NCBI GenBank assembly: GCA_023957125.1
Contig: JAMLHL010000021.1
Location: 1-64,000 of the forward strand
Origin: Chitinophagaceae bacterium
GTDB lineage: Bacteria > Bacteroidota > Bacteroidia > Chitinophagales > Chitinophagaceae
Direction: 5' to 3'
Length of the DNA stretch: 64,000 nt
Position numbers and translations under genes: made by a program. Position 1 is the stretch's first letter. Each line of letters opens with the position of its first letter. This document shows positions 54,765-63,213 of the stretch, piece by piece. Below the pieces are notes generated by a model. The model searched no databases and was not told the DNA's origin. It was given only the letters and a program-made list of their open reading frames with translations.

Positions 54765-55310
54765 ATGAGATATATTGCCGCATCCCTACTTGCTTTTCTT
54801 ATCACGAATATAAGCATAGCACAGCAATACAGGCCTGTAGATGAGGGATCGGAGGTTGGGTTTAAGGTAAGAAATTTCGGGATCAACGTAAAAGGAGATT
54901 TTAAAGGCTTAAAAGGCGCTATCGTTTTTTCCGAAGACCATCTTGCTGATGCTCATTTTGATGTAACCATAGAAGTGAGTACTATTAATACGGGCATTAA
55001 CCAGCGCAACAACCATTTGCTTTCGGCAAGTTTTTTTGAAGTCAGCAAATATCCGCTGATGCGTTTTGAATCCATCAAAATTACAAAAAGCACCAGCAAG
55101 GACTACCTGTATATGTTTGGGAAACTCACCATCAAGGATGTAACCAAAGAAATTTCCTTTCCATTTAAGGTTACGCCGGATAACGGCGATTATATTTTTG
55201 CGGGAGAACTTAGCCTCAACCGGAGGGATTACCACGTGGGCGACAACAGTCTCACTATGAGTGATAACGTAAAAGTGAGTTTGAAGGTGCGGGCGAAGGC
55301 GGTGAAATAG
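54765..55310 (+). CDS. YceI family periplasmic protein
   Basis: A 181-residue protein with a signal peptide (about 1-19, ending SIAQQ) and the YceI lipocalin-like fold: VGFKVRNFGINVKGDFKGLKG near the start, then FDVTIEVSTINTG, SASFFEVSKYPLM and LTIKDVTKEISFPF. Family members bind isoprenoid or amide lipids. It lies on the plus strand inside an otherwise minus-strand block. It ends 8 nt before the stop of the convergent Fe-S gene. Confidence 0.9.
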   Translation: MRYIAASLLAFLITNISIAQQYRPVDEGSEVGFKVRNFGINVKGDFKGLKGAIVFSEDHLADAHFDVTIEVSTINTGINQRNNHLLSASFFEVSKYPLMRFESIKITKSTSKDYLYMFGKLTIKDVTKEISFPFKVTPDNGDYIFAGELSLNRRDYHVGDNSLTMSDNVKVSLKVRAKAVK

Positions 55311-55318
55311 CACTACCA

Positions 55319-56644
55319 CTACCCGTTTGTGAATTCTTTCCACCGGTCCCTGTCGTCAGGGCTGAATTGCCAGGGTGCAAAATTATTCTCTATATTATTG
55401 AACATGACATTCCACTCCTGCGGCACATTGCTTTCTTCCATAACAAGCGAACGGCGCAGTTCGAGTATGATTTCAAGCGGGCTGATGCTTACCGGGCATT
55501 CTTCAACGCAGGCATTGCAGGTGGTACATGCGCGGAGTTCTTCGACGGTAATATAGTCGTACAACAAGGTTTTATCGTCGTTTACAAAACTTCCGTTTTT
55601 ACGAATATTTTTTCCTACGTCCTCAGCCCGGTCCCTGGTAGCCATCATAATCTTTCTCGGAGAAAGCGCTTTCCCGGTGGTGGTGGCGGGGCAGGCTGCA
55701 GAGCATCTGCCGCACTCGGTGCAGGAATAGGCGTCCAGCAGGTTTCTCCAGCTTAAATCAAATACGTCCTTGGCGCCAAACCGCCCGGGTGGCGTTGCCT
55801 CCGCAGGGGCCGATTCGGGGTGCATGGCGTACAAAACTTCCTGTTGAACAGCCGGCATATTGTTCATCTCACCTTTGGGCTGAAGCCGGGCATAATAGGC
55901 ATTGGGGAAGGCAAAAAGAATATGCAGATGCTTGGAATAAGGAAGATAATTCATAAAGGCCAGGATACCGAGTATGTGCAGCCACCAGCAGCTTCTTTCG
56001 ATAGCCGCCAGCGACGCTTCATTGAGCGAAGCATAAAGAGGGGCTAATGATCCTGAGATAAAAAAACGGGAGGTAGGATTTAGTGCGTAATGGCCGTATC
56101 CTTTTTCCTGCAATGCCAGGTCGGTGGCATTCATGGTTAAGAAAAGCAGCATCAGCACAATTTCCGTGATCAAAATATAATTCGCATCGCTTCGGGGCCA
56201 CCCGTTAAGATCTTTGCTGGTAAATCGTCTTATTTTTAAAATGTTCCTGCGGATCAGGAAAATGGCACAGGAAAGGATCACCAGCACCGCCAGTATTTCA
56301 AACGCGTTGATCAGGAAATCGTAAAACCCGCCCAAAACCGGTGCGAAGAGCCGGTGCGTGCCCAGAATCCCGTCTAAGATAATTTCGAGCACTTCGATAT
56401 TGATGATGATAAAGCCCGCATATACAAAAAAGTGAAGTACGGCTACCAGCGGATTGCGAAACATCTTCTTTTGACCGAAAGCCAGCAGGAGCACATTCTT
56501 CCAGCGAAGGGAAGGCTGGTCACTATAATCGGCATCCCGGCCGGAAAGAATATTTTTACGCAGATCCCGGATCCTTTTGGCGAATAACCCGATAGCCGCT
56601 ATTATTATTATGCTGAAAATGACTTGTAAAAGTAATTGCATCAT
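55319..56644 (-). CDS. Membrane 4Fe-4S dicluster protein (HdrC/NarI-like fusion)
   Basis: About 441 residues. The N-terminal half has several membrane helices (about 5-22, 66-90, 105-130, 155-172, 215-232), and the C-terminal half has two 4Fe-4S clusters: C308, C311, C314, C318 (CTECGRCSAACP) and C373, C376, C379, C383 (CTTCNACVEECP). It probably passes electrons between the membrane quinone pool and a soluble partner such as the CCG protein at 53835. The ATG at 56644 is preferred; longer starts at 56695 or 56704 add a weak extension. Confidence 0.86.
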   Translation of the reverse strand: MMQLLLQVIFSIIIIAAIGLFAKRIRDLRKNILSGRDADYSDQPSLRWKNVLLLAFGQKKMFRNPLVAVLHFFVYAGFIIINIEVLEIILDGILGTHRLFAPVLGGFYDFLINAFEILAVLVILSCAIFLIRRNILKIRRFTSKDLNGWPRSDANYILITEIVLMLLFLTMNATDLALQEKGYGHYALNPTSRFFISGSLAPLYASLNEASLAAIERSCWWLHILGILAFMNYLPYSKHLHILFAFPNAYYARLQPKGEMNNMPAVQQEVLYAMHPESAPAEATPPGRFGAKDVFDLSWRNLLDAYSCTECGRCSAACPATTTGKALSPRKIMMATRDRAEDVGKNIRKNGSFVNDDKTLLYDYITVEELRACTTCNACVEECPVSISPLEIILELRRSLVMEESNVPQEWNVMFNNIENNFAPWQFSPDDRDRWKEFTNG

Positions 56645-56735
56645 ACTTCGTTGTAACGCTAAGATAAGATGTTTAGTACAAATTGTTTTATTCATGAATA
56701 CCACTTAGTTTTGATATGAATAATTGAATCAAAGG

Positions 56736-57230
56736 ATGAAGAATTATATTCTTTCCGGAAAAAAAATTGAAAAGATACTGAGGCGGATGGCGTATGAAAT
56801 AGTGGAGCGCAATACGGATGAAAAACAAATACTGTTAGCGGGTATCCGCGACAACGGATATGTGATTGCCCTGAAACTAAGCCGGTTGATGTCTGAAATT
56901 TTTAAAGGTGAGATTGAGGTAACGGACATTACGGTGGACGATAAAAGATTTCCCCGCAAGATAGAGCTGGGGCGCCCGGGCAACTTTGACGGCAAGGTGG
57001 TGATTGTGGTGGACGATGTGGCCAACAGCGGGAAAACCATGTTGTACGCGTTGAAGCCGTTTTTACGGGATCAGCCCCGGAAAATCCAGACCCTGGCCCT
57101 GGTTGACAGAACGCATAAAACTTTTCCGGTACATACCGATTATTACGGCTATGCCGTAGCCACCACCTTAGAGGAACATATATTTGTGGAAGTGGAAAAC
57201 GGGGAAATTACGGGTGCCTGGTTGGAATAA
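56736..57230 (+). CDS. Phosphoribosyltransferase family protein
   Basis: A 164-residue PRTase with the PRPP loop VVIVVDDVANSGKTM (88-102) and a preceding conserved LLAGIRDNGYVIA. The fold resembles PyrR or hypoxanthine PRTases; whether it is a pyrimidine regulator or a salvage enzyme is not clear. The ATG at 56736 is used; a TTG at 56724 is less likely. Divergent from the Fe-S membrane protein gene. Confidence 0.85.
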   Translation: MKNYILSGKKIEKILRRMAYEIVERNTDEKQILLAGIRDNGYVIALKLSRLMSEIFKGEIEVTDITVDDKRFPRKIELGRPGNFDGKVVIVVDDVANSGKTMLYALKPFLRDQPRKIQTLALVDRTHKTFPVHTDYYGYAVATTLEEHIFVEVENGEITGAWLE

Positions 57231-57299
57231 TTTTGAAAGTTTCACCATTTCTCCGAAATTAGATGGTCTGCTTTTTTTATTAAATCTTAATTAATTCAA

Positions 57300-59027
57300 A
57301 TGGATACTACTGTTCAGGAGCGTGTAAACATGTGGCTTAACGGATTGTTTGATGAAGCCACAAAGGAAGAGATAAGACGGTTGCAGGCGGAGAACCCGGA
57401 GGAGCTTACGGAAGCGTTTTACCGGAATCTTGAATTTGGCACGGGTGGCTTAAGAGGTATCATGGGAGTGGGAACCAACCGGATCAATAAATATACCGTA
57501 GGGATGGCCACCCAGGGTTATGCCAATTACCTGAAGAAAACTTATCCGGATGAAGAGATCAGTATTGCCATAGCCCACGACAGCCGCAACAACAGCCGCG
57601 GGTTTGCTGAAATTACAGCCCATGTGATGGCGGCCAACGGTATCCGGGCGTTTTTGTTTGAATCTTTGCGACCCACGCCGGAACTCTCGTTTGCCATACG
57701 GAATCTGGGCTGCAAGGGCGGCGTTGTTTGTACCGCATCACACAATCCTAAGGAATATAATGGTTATAAAGCATATTGGAATGACGGGGGGCAGTTGGTG
57801 CCGCCGCATGATAAAAACGTGATCGCCGAGGTGGATAAAATTACTTCGGTTGAAGAGGTGCAATGGAGTGGTGGAGAAGAACTTATCCAGTCTCTCGGAA
57901 AAGATATGGATGAGGCTTATTGGCGGATGGCAAAAGATTTGAGCGTATATCCCGATATTATTGCCCGGCAGCACGATCTGAGGATCGTATATACCCCTAT
58001 TCATGGTACGGGGATCATGCTGGTTCCGGAATTATTGAGACGTTATGGTTTCACCAACATAACCATAGTGGAGGAGCAATCCCGGCCCGATGGAAATTTC
58101 CCTACTGTTGTTTATCCTAATCCCGAAGAGAGTGAAGCTATGAGCATCGGTCTGAAAAAGGCCCGGGAAACGAATGCGGATATCTTATTGGGAACCGACC
58201 CGGATGCAGACAGGGTGGGGATAGCCGTTAAAGACCATAAAGGGAGCTGGGTATTGCTGAATGGTAACCAAACGGCTGTACTGGCCTTCAGCTATCTCAT
58301 AGAGGCCCGCAAGGCCAAAGGGATTGCAAAACCTACGGATATGGTAGTGAAAACGATCGTCACCACCGATATGATCAATCGCGTTGCCGCGGAAAACCAG
58401 GTTACCTGTTACGATGTACTCACCGGTTTTAAATGGATAGCCGAATTAATTAAGGAAAAGGAAGGAGCTGAGGATTATATTATCGGGGGAGAGGAGAGCT
58501 ATGGGATGTTGGTAGGTTCTAAGTTAAGAGATAAGGATGCGGTGAGCGCCGTGGCTATTATCTGCGAGATGGCTGCTTATGAAAAAGACAAGGGCAGAAG
58601 TCTTTTTGAAAAACTGATTGATTTGTATGTACAATATGGGTATTATAAAGAAAAATTGATTTCTATTACAAAGAAGGGCATGCGCGGGCAGGAAGAGATA
58701 GCTGAAATGATGGATTCTTTTAGAAAGAACACACCGGGATCTATCAACGGCTCTCCGGTGGTCCAACTGTTGGATTACGAATTACGGAAAGGGAAAAATA
58801 TGATAACAGGAGAGGAATGGGATATTAAGTTGCCGAAATCAAATGTGCTCCAGTTTTTGCTCGAAGACGGCAGTAAGATCTCTGCCAGGCCTTCAGGAAC
58901 CGAGCCTAAAATAAAATTTTATTTTAGTGTGAATGCGTCACTCGAAAATGCTGCTGAATTTGATAAAGTGAGCAGCAGCCTGGATCGGCGGATAGAAGAT
59001 ATTATTGTTGATTTAAAATTGAAGTGA
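57300..59027 (+). CDS. Phospho-sugar mutase (phosphoglucomutase/phosphomannomutase family)
   Basis: A 575-residue alpha-D-phosphohexomutase. The active-site phosphoserine is Ser147 in TASHNPKEYNGYK, the metal loop is GTDPDADR (298-305), the sugar-binding loop is GGEESYG (about 398-404) and the phosphate-binding loop is RPSGTEPK near the C-terminus. The length and loops match the PgcA/PGM2-like subgroup that interconverts glucose 1- and 6-phosphate. It would supply glucose-1-phosphate for glycogen and surface glycans. Confidence 0.93.
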   Translation: MDTTVQERVNMWLNGLFDEATKEEIRRLQAENPEELTEAFYRNLEFGTGGLRGIMGVGTNRINKYTVGMATQGYANYLKKTYPDEEISIAIAHDSRNNSRGFAEITAHVMAANGIRAFLFESLRPTPELSFAIRNLGCKGGVVCTASHNPKEYNGYKAYWNDGGQLVPPHDKNVIAEVDKITSVEEVQWSGGEELIQSLGKDMDEAYWRMAKDLSVYPDIIARQHDLRIVYTPIHGTGIMLVPELLRRYGFTNITIVEEQSRPDGNFPTVVYPNPEESEAMSIGLKKARETNADILLGTDPDADRVGIAVKDHKGSWVLLNGNQTAVLAFSYLIEARKAKGIAKPTDMVVKTIVTTDMINRVAAENQVTCYDVLTGFKWIAELIKEKEGAEDYIIGGEESYGMLVGSKLRDKDAVSAVAIICEMAAYEKDKGRSLFEKLIDLYVQYGYYKEKLISITKKGMRGQEEIAEMMDSFRKNTPGSINGSPVVQLLDYELRKGKNMITGEEWDIKLPKSNVLQFLLEDGSKISARPSGTEPKIKFYFSVNASLENAAEFDKVSSSLDRRIEDIIVDLKLK

Positions 59028-59037
59028 GAACCGGGTC

Positions 59038-59688
59038 TTACATCATTTTCCCGTCTTTCATGTGCAGTACCCGGTCACTCATTTTTGCCAGTTCCTCGTT
59101 ATGGGTTACAATGAGGAAGGTTTGATTGTGTTCATTTCGCAGTTGCACAAAGAGATGGTGTAGTTCCCGTGCATTTACGGAATCCAGGTTGCCGGTAGGT
59201 TCATCTGCAAAAACGATATCAGGATTATTGATGAGCGCCCGGGCCACCGCCACTCTTTGTTGTTCGCCGCCTGAAAGCGCCGATGGCTTGTTGTGGATCC
59301 GGTCTTTTAACCCCAGGGTTTCTAAAAGTTCTTTAGCTCTCAGCTCAGTTTCCCTCTTTTTGCGGGAGCTTAACCAACCCGGAATACAAACATTTTCCAG
59401 GGCGCTGAATTCCGGTAAAAGATGGTGAAACTGGAACACGAACCCCATATGCCGGTTGCGGAATCCTGCCAGTTTTTTCCCTTTCAGCAGGTCCACCCGC
59501 TGATCCTGCAAAGCAATCTCGCCGCTGTCCGCTTTGTCGAGGGTCCCCAGAATATGCAACAAAGTGCTTTTCCCGGCCCCGGAGGAACCTACGATACATA
59601 CTATTTCTCCCCGTTGGACCGAAAAACTCACCCCTTTTAGCACCTGTAAACTACCGTATGATTTGATAATATTTACTGCTGATAACAT
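59038..59688 (-). CDS. ABC transporter ATP-binding protein, LolD-like
   Basis: A 216-residue ATPase with Walker A GSSGAGKST (34-42), signature LSGGEQQRVAVAR (138-150), Walker B with DEPTGNLDS (162-170) and H-loop THNEEL near 195. The LDS and HLLPEF features place it in the LolD/MacB group, which moves lipoproteins or other molecules from the inner membrane. The permease gene is not adjacent. Confidence 0.85.
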   Translation of the reverse strand: MLSAVNIIKSYGSLQVLKGVSFSVQRGEIVCIVGSSGAGKSTLLHILGTLDKADSGEIALQDQRVDLLKGKKLAGFRNRHMGFVFQFHHLLPEFSALENVCIPGWLSSRKKRETELRAKELLETLGLKDRIHNKPSALSGGEQQRVAVARALINNPDIVFADEPTGNLDSVNARELHHLFVQLRNEHNQTFLIVTHNEELAKMSDRVLHMKDGKMM

Positions 59689-59801
59689 GAAACCGGTTTA
59701 TTTAAAAAACTGAAAATTAATCATTACTGTTGCATTGAACAAAAGCAATGGCAATAAAAACCGGCTGTTACCGTTGAAATTTTCCCGGCTAAAGAAGGGA
59801 A

Positions 59802-59832
59802 TTTGGAAATTACCTGCTAAACTTTACTTTTG
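59802..59832 (+). promoter_or_regulatory. Bacteroidota-type promoter for the DUF2795 gene
   Basis: TTTG at 59802-59805, 19 nt, then TACTTTTG at 59825-59832 exactly matches the TTTG-N19-TAnnTTTG pattern. The leader to the ATG at 59915 would be about 75 nt. Confidence 0.8.
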
Positions 59833-59914
59833 CGAAAAATTTGACCCGTAGATTTCCCCTGAAATATACCGGCTGAATTATAAATAATCTGATCATCGTT
59901 AAAAAACTAAATAA

Positions 59915-60136
59915 ATGTTCTGGACACTTGAGTTGGCATCTTATCTTGAAGACGCACCATGGCCCGCTACCAAAGATGAGCTGATTGACTTTGCTATTCG
60001 TAGCGGCGCGCCCATAGAAGTTATTGAAAATTTACAGGAGCTGGAGGATGAAGGAGAGGTATATGAAGGTATTGATGATATTTGGCCCGATTACCCTTCG
60101 CAGGAAGACTTCTTCTTTAACGAAGATGAATATTAG
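59915..60136 (+). CDS. DUF2795 domain-containing small protein
   Basis: A 73-residue acidic protein with WPATKDELIDFAIRSG (about 16-31) and VIENLQELEDEGEVYEGIDDIWPDYP, matching the DUF2795 domain. Function is unknown. It has a strong promoter upstream and a terminator downstream, so it is a single-gene unit. Confidence 0.88.
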   Translation: MFWTLELASYLEDAPWPATKDELIDFAIRSGAPIEVIENLQELEDEGEVYEGIDDIWPDYPSQEDFFFNEDEY

Positions 60137-60207
60137 CCCTTCATCCGTGGGCGCCTTCAGGTGCAACGGAAAGCTGGCACAGCTTTATTATACCTATTGT
60201 ATTTTAT

Positions 60208-60236
60208 AAACCGTTTTTGTATAAAACGGTTTTTTT
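60208..60236 (+). terminator. Intrinsic terminator of the DUF2795 gene
   Basis: AAACCGTTTT (60208-60217) pairs with AAAACGGTTT (60223-60232), with a 5-nt loop, and T continues to 60236. Confidence 0.92.
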
Positions 60237-60282
60237 GTGGGAGATCCGCCTGCTTTAACGATCCGGTTTTGCCGGATAACAA

Positions 60283-61626
60283 TTACACTTGTAATCCCAA
60301 TCTCGTTGAAAGGTCCGATGAAAATTTATTATCCGGATCGTATTTTGCCTTAACGGCCAGCCATTCTTCATACCGGGGATACATCTGCCTGAAAGTTGCT
60401 TTATCTAACATGGCGTCTTTACCGAGGTATATTCTGCCTCCTGCCCCTACCACTAATTGGTCCAACTCCCTGGTGAAATTCCGCAGCCCCTTCGTAACGG
60501 GGAAGTCTATAGCCAGGGTATAGCCTTTGAATGGGAAAGACATGACTCCCTGCCCTTCTCCCATCTTCTTAAATACATTTAAAAAAGGTGTACAACCGCT
60601 GGATGCAATCCTCTCCATGATTTGGTTGAGATTGCTTCTGCCCTTTTCTTCGGGGATCACAAATTGGTATTGGATGAAACCTCTTTTGCCGTATCCTTTG
60701 TTCCAGTTATTGATCATGTCCAGGGGAAAGAAGAACTTTTCATAATGGACAAAAGTTTTATTGGAGTTTTGCACGGTTCCGATCATCTTATTTAGCAGCC
60801 GGACGGTGACATTGTTCAGCGTAATGTTGGGCAGAAAAAACGGTACATTGAGTTTGGATAAGTGGTGTATTTTTAACGGTTCCTTTTTGAGAGGATGAGG
60901 CAACTCTTTCAGGCTGGCTGCATTCCCCACAGTCAGAACGCCACTGCCCAGCTTTTTCCCGGTGGCAAGCGGGTCAATCCAGGCGACGGAATAATTGTAA
61001 TCTTTATATTGTTCAAGCGCCGCCAGCATTTCATCTAAATTATCAACTTTAACCGATTGTTGCCTGAAATAGGTGGTCTCAACTTTTCTCAGGCGGATCT
61101 TTGCGGTTAGAATTATTCCTAAAAGGCCCAGTCCGCCAAAGTTGGCCAGGAAAAGATCGGAGTTTATTTCCCGGGAGGCCGTTGTTATAGTGCCATCAGC
61201 CAACAGGATGGTGAAAGAAATAACGCAATTGACGAACGACCCGTCGCAATGGTGTGCCTTACCGTGGATATCATTAGCAATGGCGCCGCCGATGGTTACG
61301 AATTTTGTTCCGGGGCAGATCATGGGCATCCATCCCCGCGGAGCGAAAGTGCGGATGATTTCTTCGAGGCTGGTACCGGCCTCACATTCGAGGATGCCTT
61401 CGGTTTCATCCCAGGAAAGAAAATGATGCAACCGGGTACAGATACAGACTTTCCGGTTGGTATGTATGGCCTGGTCGGCATAGCTTCTTCCCAATCCCCG
61501 TGCAATCACCTGTTTATTCAAAACGGATGCCTGCAGATCCGTTACGCCGGATGGAATGATCACATAAGAATTTGCCTTCGGGTAGTTGCCCCAGCCTGAT
61601 AAAATTGTTTGTTTTTCTGTTGCCAT
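60283..61626 (-). CDS. FAD-binding oxidoreductase, DprE1-like
   Basis: A 447-residue flavoprotein of the vanillyl-alcohol oxidase type. The FAD domain has ARGLGRSYAD near 42-51 and TIGGAIANDIHGKAHH near 112-127, close to DprE1, the oxidase of decaprenylphosphoryl-ribose epimerisation. A matching DprE2 reductase is not adjacent. It could serve D-arabinose formation or another sugar oxidation; the substrate is not settled. Confidence 0.8.
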   Translation of the reverse strand: MATEKQTILSGWGNYPKANSYVIIPSGVTDLQASVLNKQVIARGLGRSYADQAIHTNRKVCICTRLHHFLSWDETEGILECEAGTSLEEIIRTFAPRGWMPMICPGTKFVTIGGAIANDIHGKAHHCDGSFVNCVISFTILLADGTITTASREINSDLFLANFGGLGLLGIILTAKIRLRKVETTYFRQQSVKVDNLDEMLAALEQYKDYNYSVAWIDPLATGKKLGSGVLTVGNAASLKELPHPLKKEPLKIHHLSKLNVPFFLPNITLNNVTVRLLNKMIGTVQNSNKTFVHYEKFFFPLDMINNWNKGYGKRGFIQYQFVIPEEKGRSNLNQIMERIASSGCTPFLNVFKKMGEGQGVMSFPFKGYTLAIDFPVTKGLRNFTRELDQLVVGAGGRIYLGKDAMLDKATFRQMYPRYEEWLAVKAKYDPDNKFSSDLSTRLGLQV

Positions 61627-61682
61627 CTTGTATAAAACGATGTAAGCCTTTAATTAGTGGAATAGGATGAGTGATTTTCTTT

Positions 61683-63002
61683 TTAAGGGTTGCCTACAAG
61701 TCCTGCTACAATATCCATTACGTTCGTTTGGGTGGCGCCCGTTACAATCAGCCCACCCGTTTTTTCAAAAAAATGATAGGCATCGTTTTGGTAAAGGTAG
61801 TCCTTCGGAGAAAGAGACAGGGCTTCTGCTTTTGACAGGGTTTCCCCGTCCGCCATGGCGCCCGCGGCGTTAGTGGGTCCATCGGTGCCATCGGTTCCTC
61901 CCGACAGGATTACAAACCGGTTTTTGCATGTCCAGGGATCGTTTTGGAGAGCACTTAACGCGGCCAGAGCAAAATGTTGGTTGCGCCCGCCCCTGCCTTT
62001 ACCCGTGATGGTAACGGTGGGTTCCCCACCCCATAAAAGACATACCGGCAAATGGCGGTACTCATCTTTCAAACGTTGTACGAAATACCCTGCCTGTGTT
62101 GCTGCCTCGCCGGTGAGCATTGAGTCTATGATTTTGACGTTATATCCTAACGCCTGTGCTTTTTGGGAAGCCGCATCCAGCGCCATGCGGTTGGTGGCTA
62201 CCAATGAGTTGTGTACCCTCGAAAAAATGGAATCCCCGGTTTTGGGCGTGTCAGGTATGGTTCCTTTTACTCCGTTCCATAGCCGGTTTTTAACAGCAAG
62301 GGGCAGCTTTTCCGCAAGCTCGTATTTTTCGATGATCTGCCACGCGTCTTTGAAGGTGGTGGAATCCGGTACGGTAAGTCCGCTGGCGATCACAGAAAGG
62401 TCATCGCCCGGCACATCACTCAGGATTAAAGCTATTACCCGGGCTTTGGTATATTGCATCAATTGCCCTCCTTTGATGAGGGAAAGATGTTTTCTAACGG
62501 TGTTGATTTCGCCGATCGCGGCGCCACAGTCTAACAGCAATTGGGCGGTTTCCCGGAAATCGTTTAGGGTACAATCGTTTGGAATCGCTTCCGTGAGGGC
62601 GGAGGCACCGCCACTGACCAGCAGGAGGATTATATCATCTTTGCCTGCCTTTTTAAAAAGCGCAATGATCTCTTTCCCTCCTGAAAGGCTGTTTTGATCG
62701 GGAACCGGATGCCCTGCTTCAATGATCCGGCATACCCGGAGCGGCAGTCCATGGTCGTATTTCGTTACCACCAAACCCTCCCTGACCAGCGACCCCAGGA
62801 TTTTTTCTGTTTCCATGGCCATAGCCGAAGCGGCTTTTCCCACCGCAGCGATGTAAAGGTTTTGAATGTTGTGAGCGGAAAAGCTTTGTCCTGATATATG
62901 CACGGTATTTTTTTCTGTATGCAGATGACGGGGTACAAAATGATGGGGCTTCACGGCTTCCACTCCGGCAAGAAAAATTTGTATAGCATCTTGTTTCAGC
63001 AT
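61683..63002 (-). CDS. Glycerate 2-kinase family protein (MOFRL)
   Basis: About 439 residues, family DUF4147 plus MOFRL. It has LLVSGGASALTEAI in the first half and SGGTDGTDGPTNAAGA, with the final VTGATQTNVMDIVAG, in the MOFRL half. It phosphorylates glycerate to 2-phosphoglycerate. The ATG at 63002 is used (MLKQDAIQIF); a TTG at 63053 extends the frame without similarity. It is divergent from the 3-hydroxyacyl-CoA dehydrogenase gene. Confidence 0.88.
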   Translation of the reverse strand: MLKQDAIQIFLAGVEAVKPHHFVPRHLHTEKNTVHISGQSFSAHNIQNLYIAAVGKAASAMAMETEKILGSLVREGLVVTKYDHGLPLRVCRIIEAGHPVPDQNSLSGGKEIIALFKKAGKDDIILLLVSGGASALTEAIPNDCTLNDFRETAQLLLDCGAAIGEINTVRKHLSLIKGGQLMQYTKARVIALILSDVPGDDLSVIASGLTVPDSTTFKDAWQIIEKYELAEKLPLAVKNRLWNGVKGTIPDTPKTGDSIFSRVHNSLVATNRMALDAASQKAQALGYNVKIIDSMLTGEAATQAGYFVQRLKDEYRHLPVCLLWGGEPTVTITGKGRGGRNQHFALAALSALQNDPWTCKNRFVILSGGTDGTDGPTNAAGAMADGETLSKAEALSLSPKDYLYQNDAYHFFEKTGGLIVTGATQTNVMDIVAGLVGNP

Positions 63003-63074
63003 GCCCGAAATTAACATTAGTTTTAAATCTTTGGCGCCGGGATTCTCCCGCAATTTTATATTACCTTCGGGAGT

Positions 63075-63098
63075 AATTAGTTGTTTAGCTAACTAATT
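63075..63098. promoter_or_regulatory. Palindromic candidate operator
   Basis: AATTAGTT (63075-63082) and AACTAATT (63091-63098) are perfect inverted arms with an 8-nt spacer that contains part of TTAGCTAA. It lies in the divergent promoter region of the glycerate kinase and the 3-hydroxyacyl-CoA dehydrogenase. The symmetry resembles binding sites of MarR- or TetR-type repressors; the regulator is not in the window. Confidence 0.5.
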
Positions 63099-63213
63099 TA
63101 TCAATTTGATTTGGATTTGCCGTGATGAAACGCTCGTGCAGTCTTTTCTCATACTAAAGGAATGTATTAAAGATGTTCCATCCGGCAAAAACGTAAAAAC
63201 TAAAAATATACGG

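Noticed and set aside
54909..55343. 144-residue minus-strand frame opposite yceI
   Set aside because: Considered as the missing link between the two Fe-S genes, but it has no cysteine motif or similarity, while yceI on the other strand is clear.
61855..62697. 280-residue plus-strand frame inside the glycerate kinase gene
   Set aside because: Antisense shadow; the kinase motifs on the minus strand are unambiguous.
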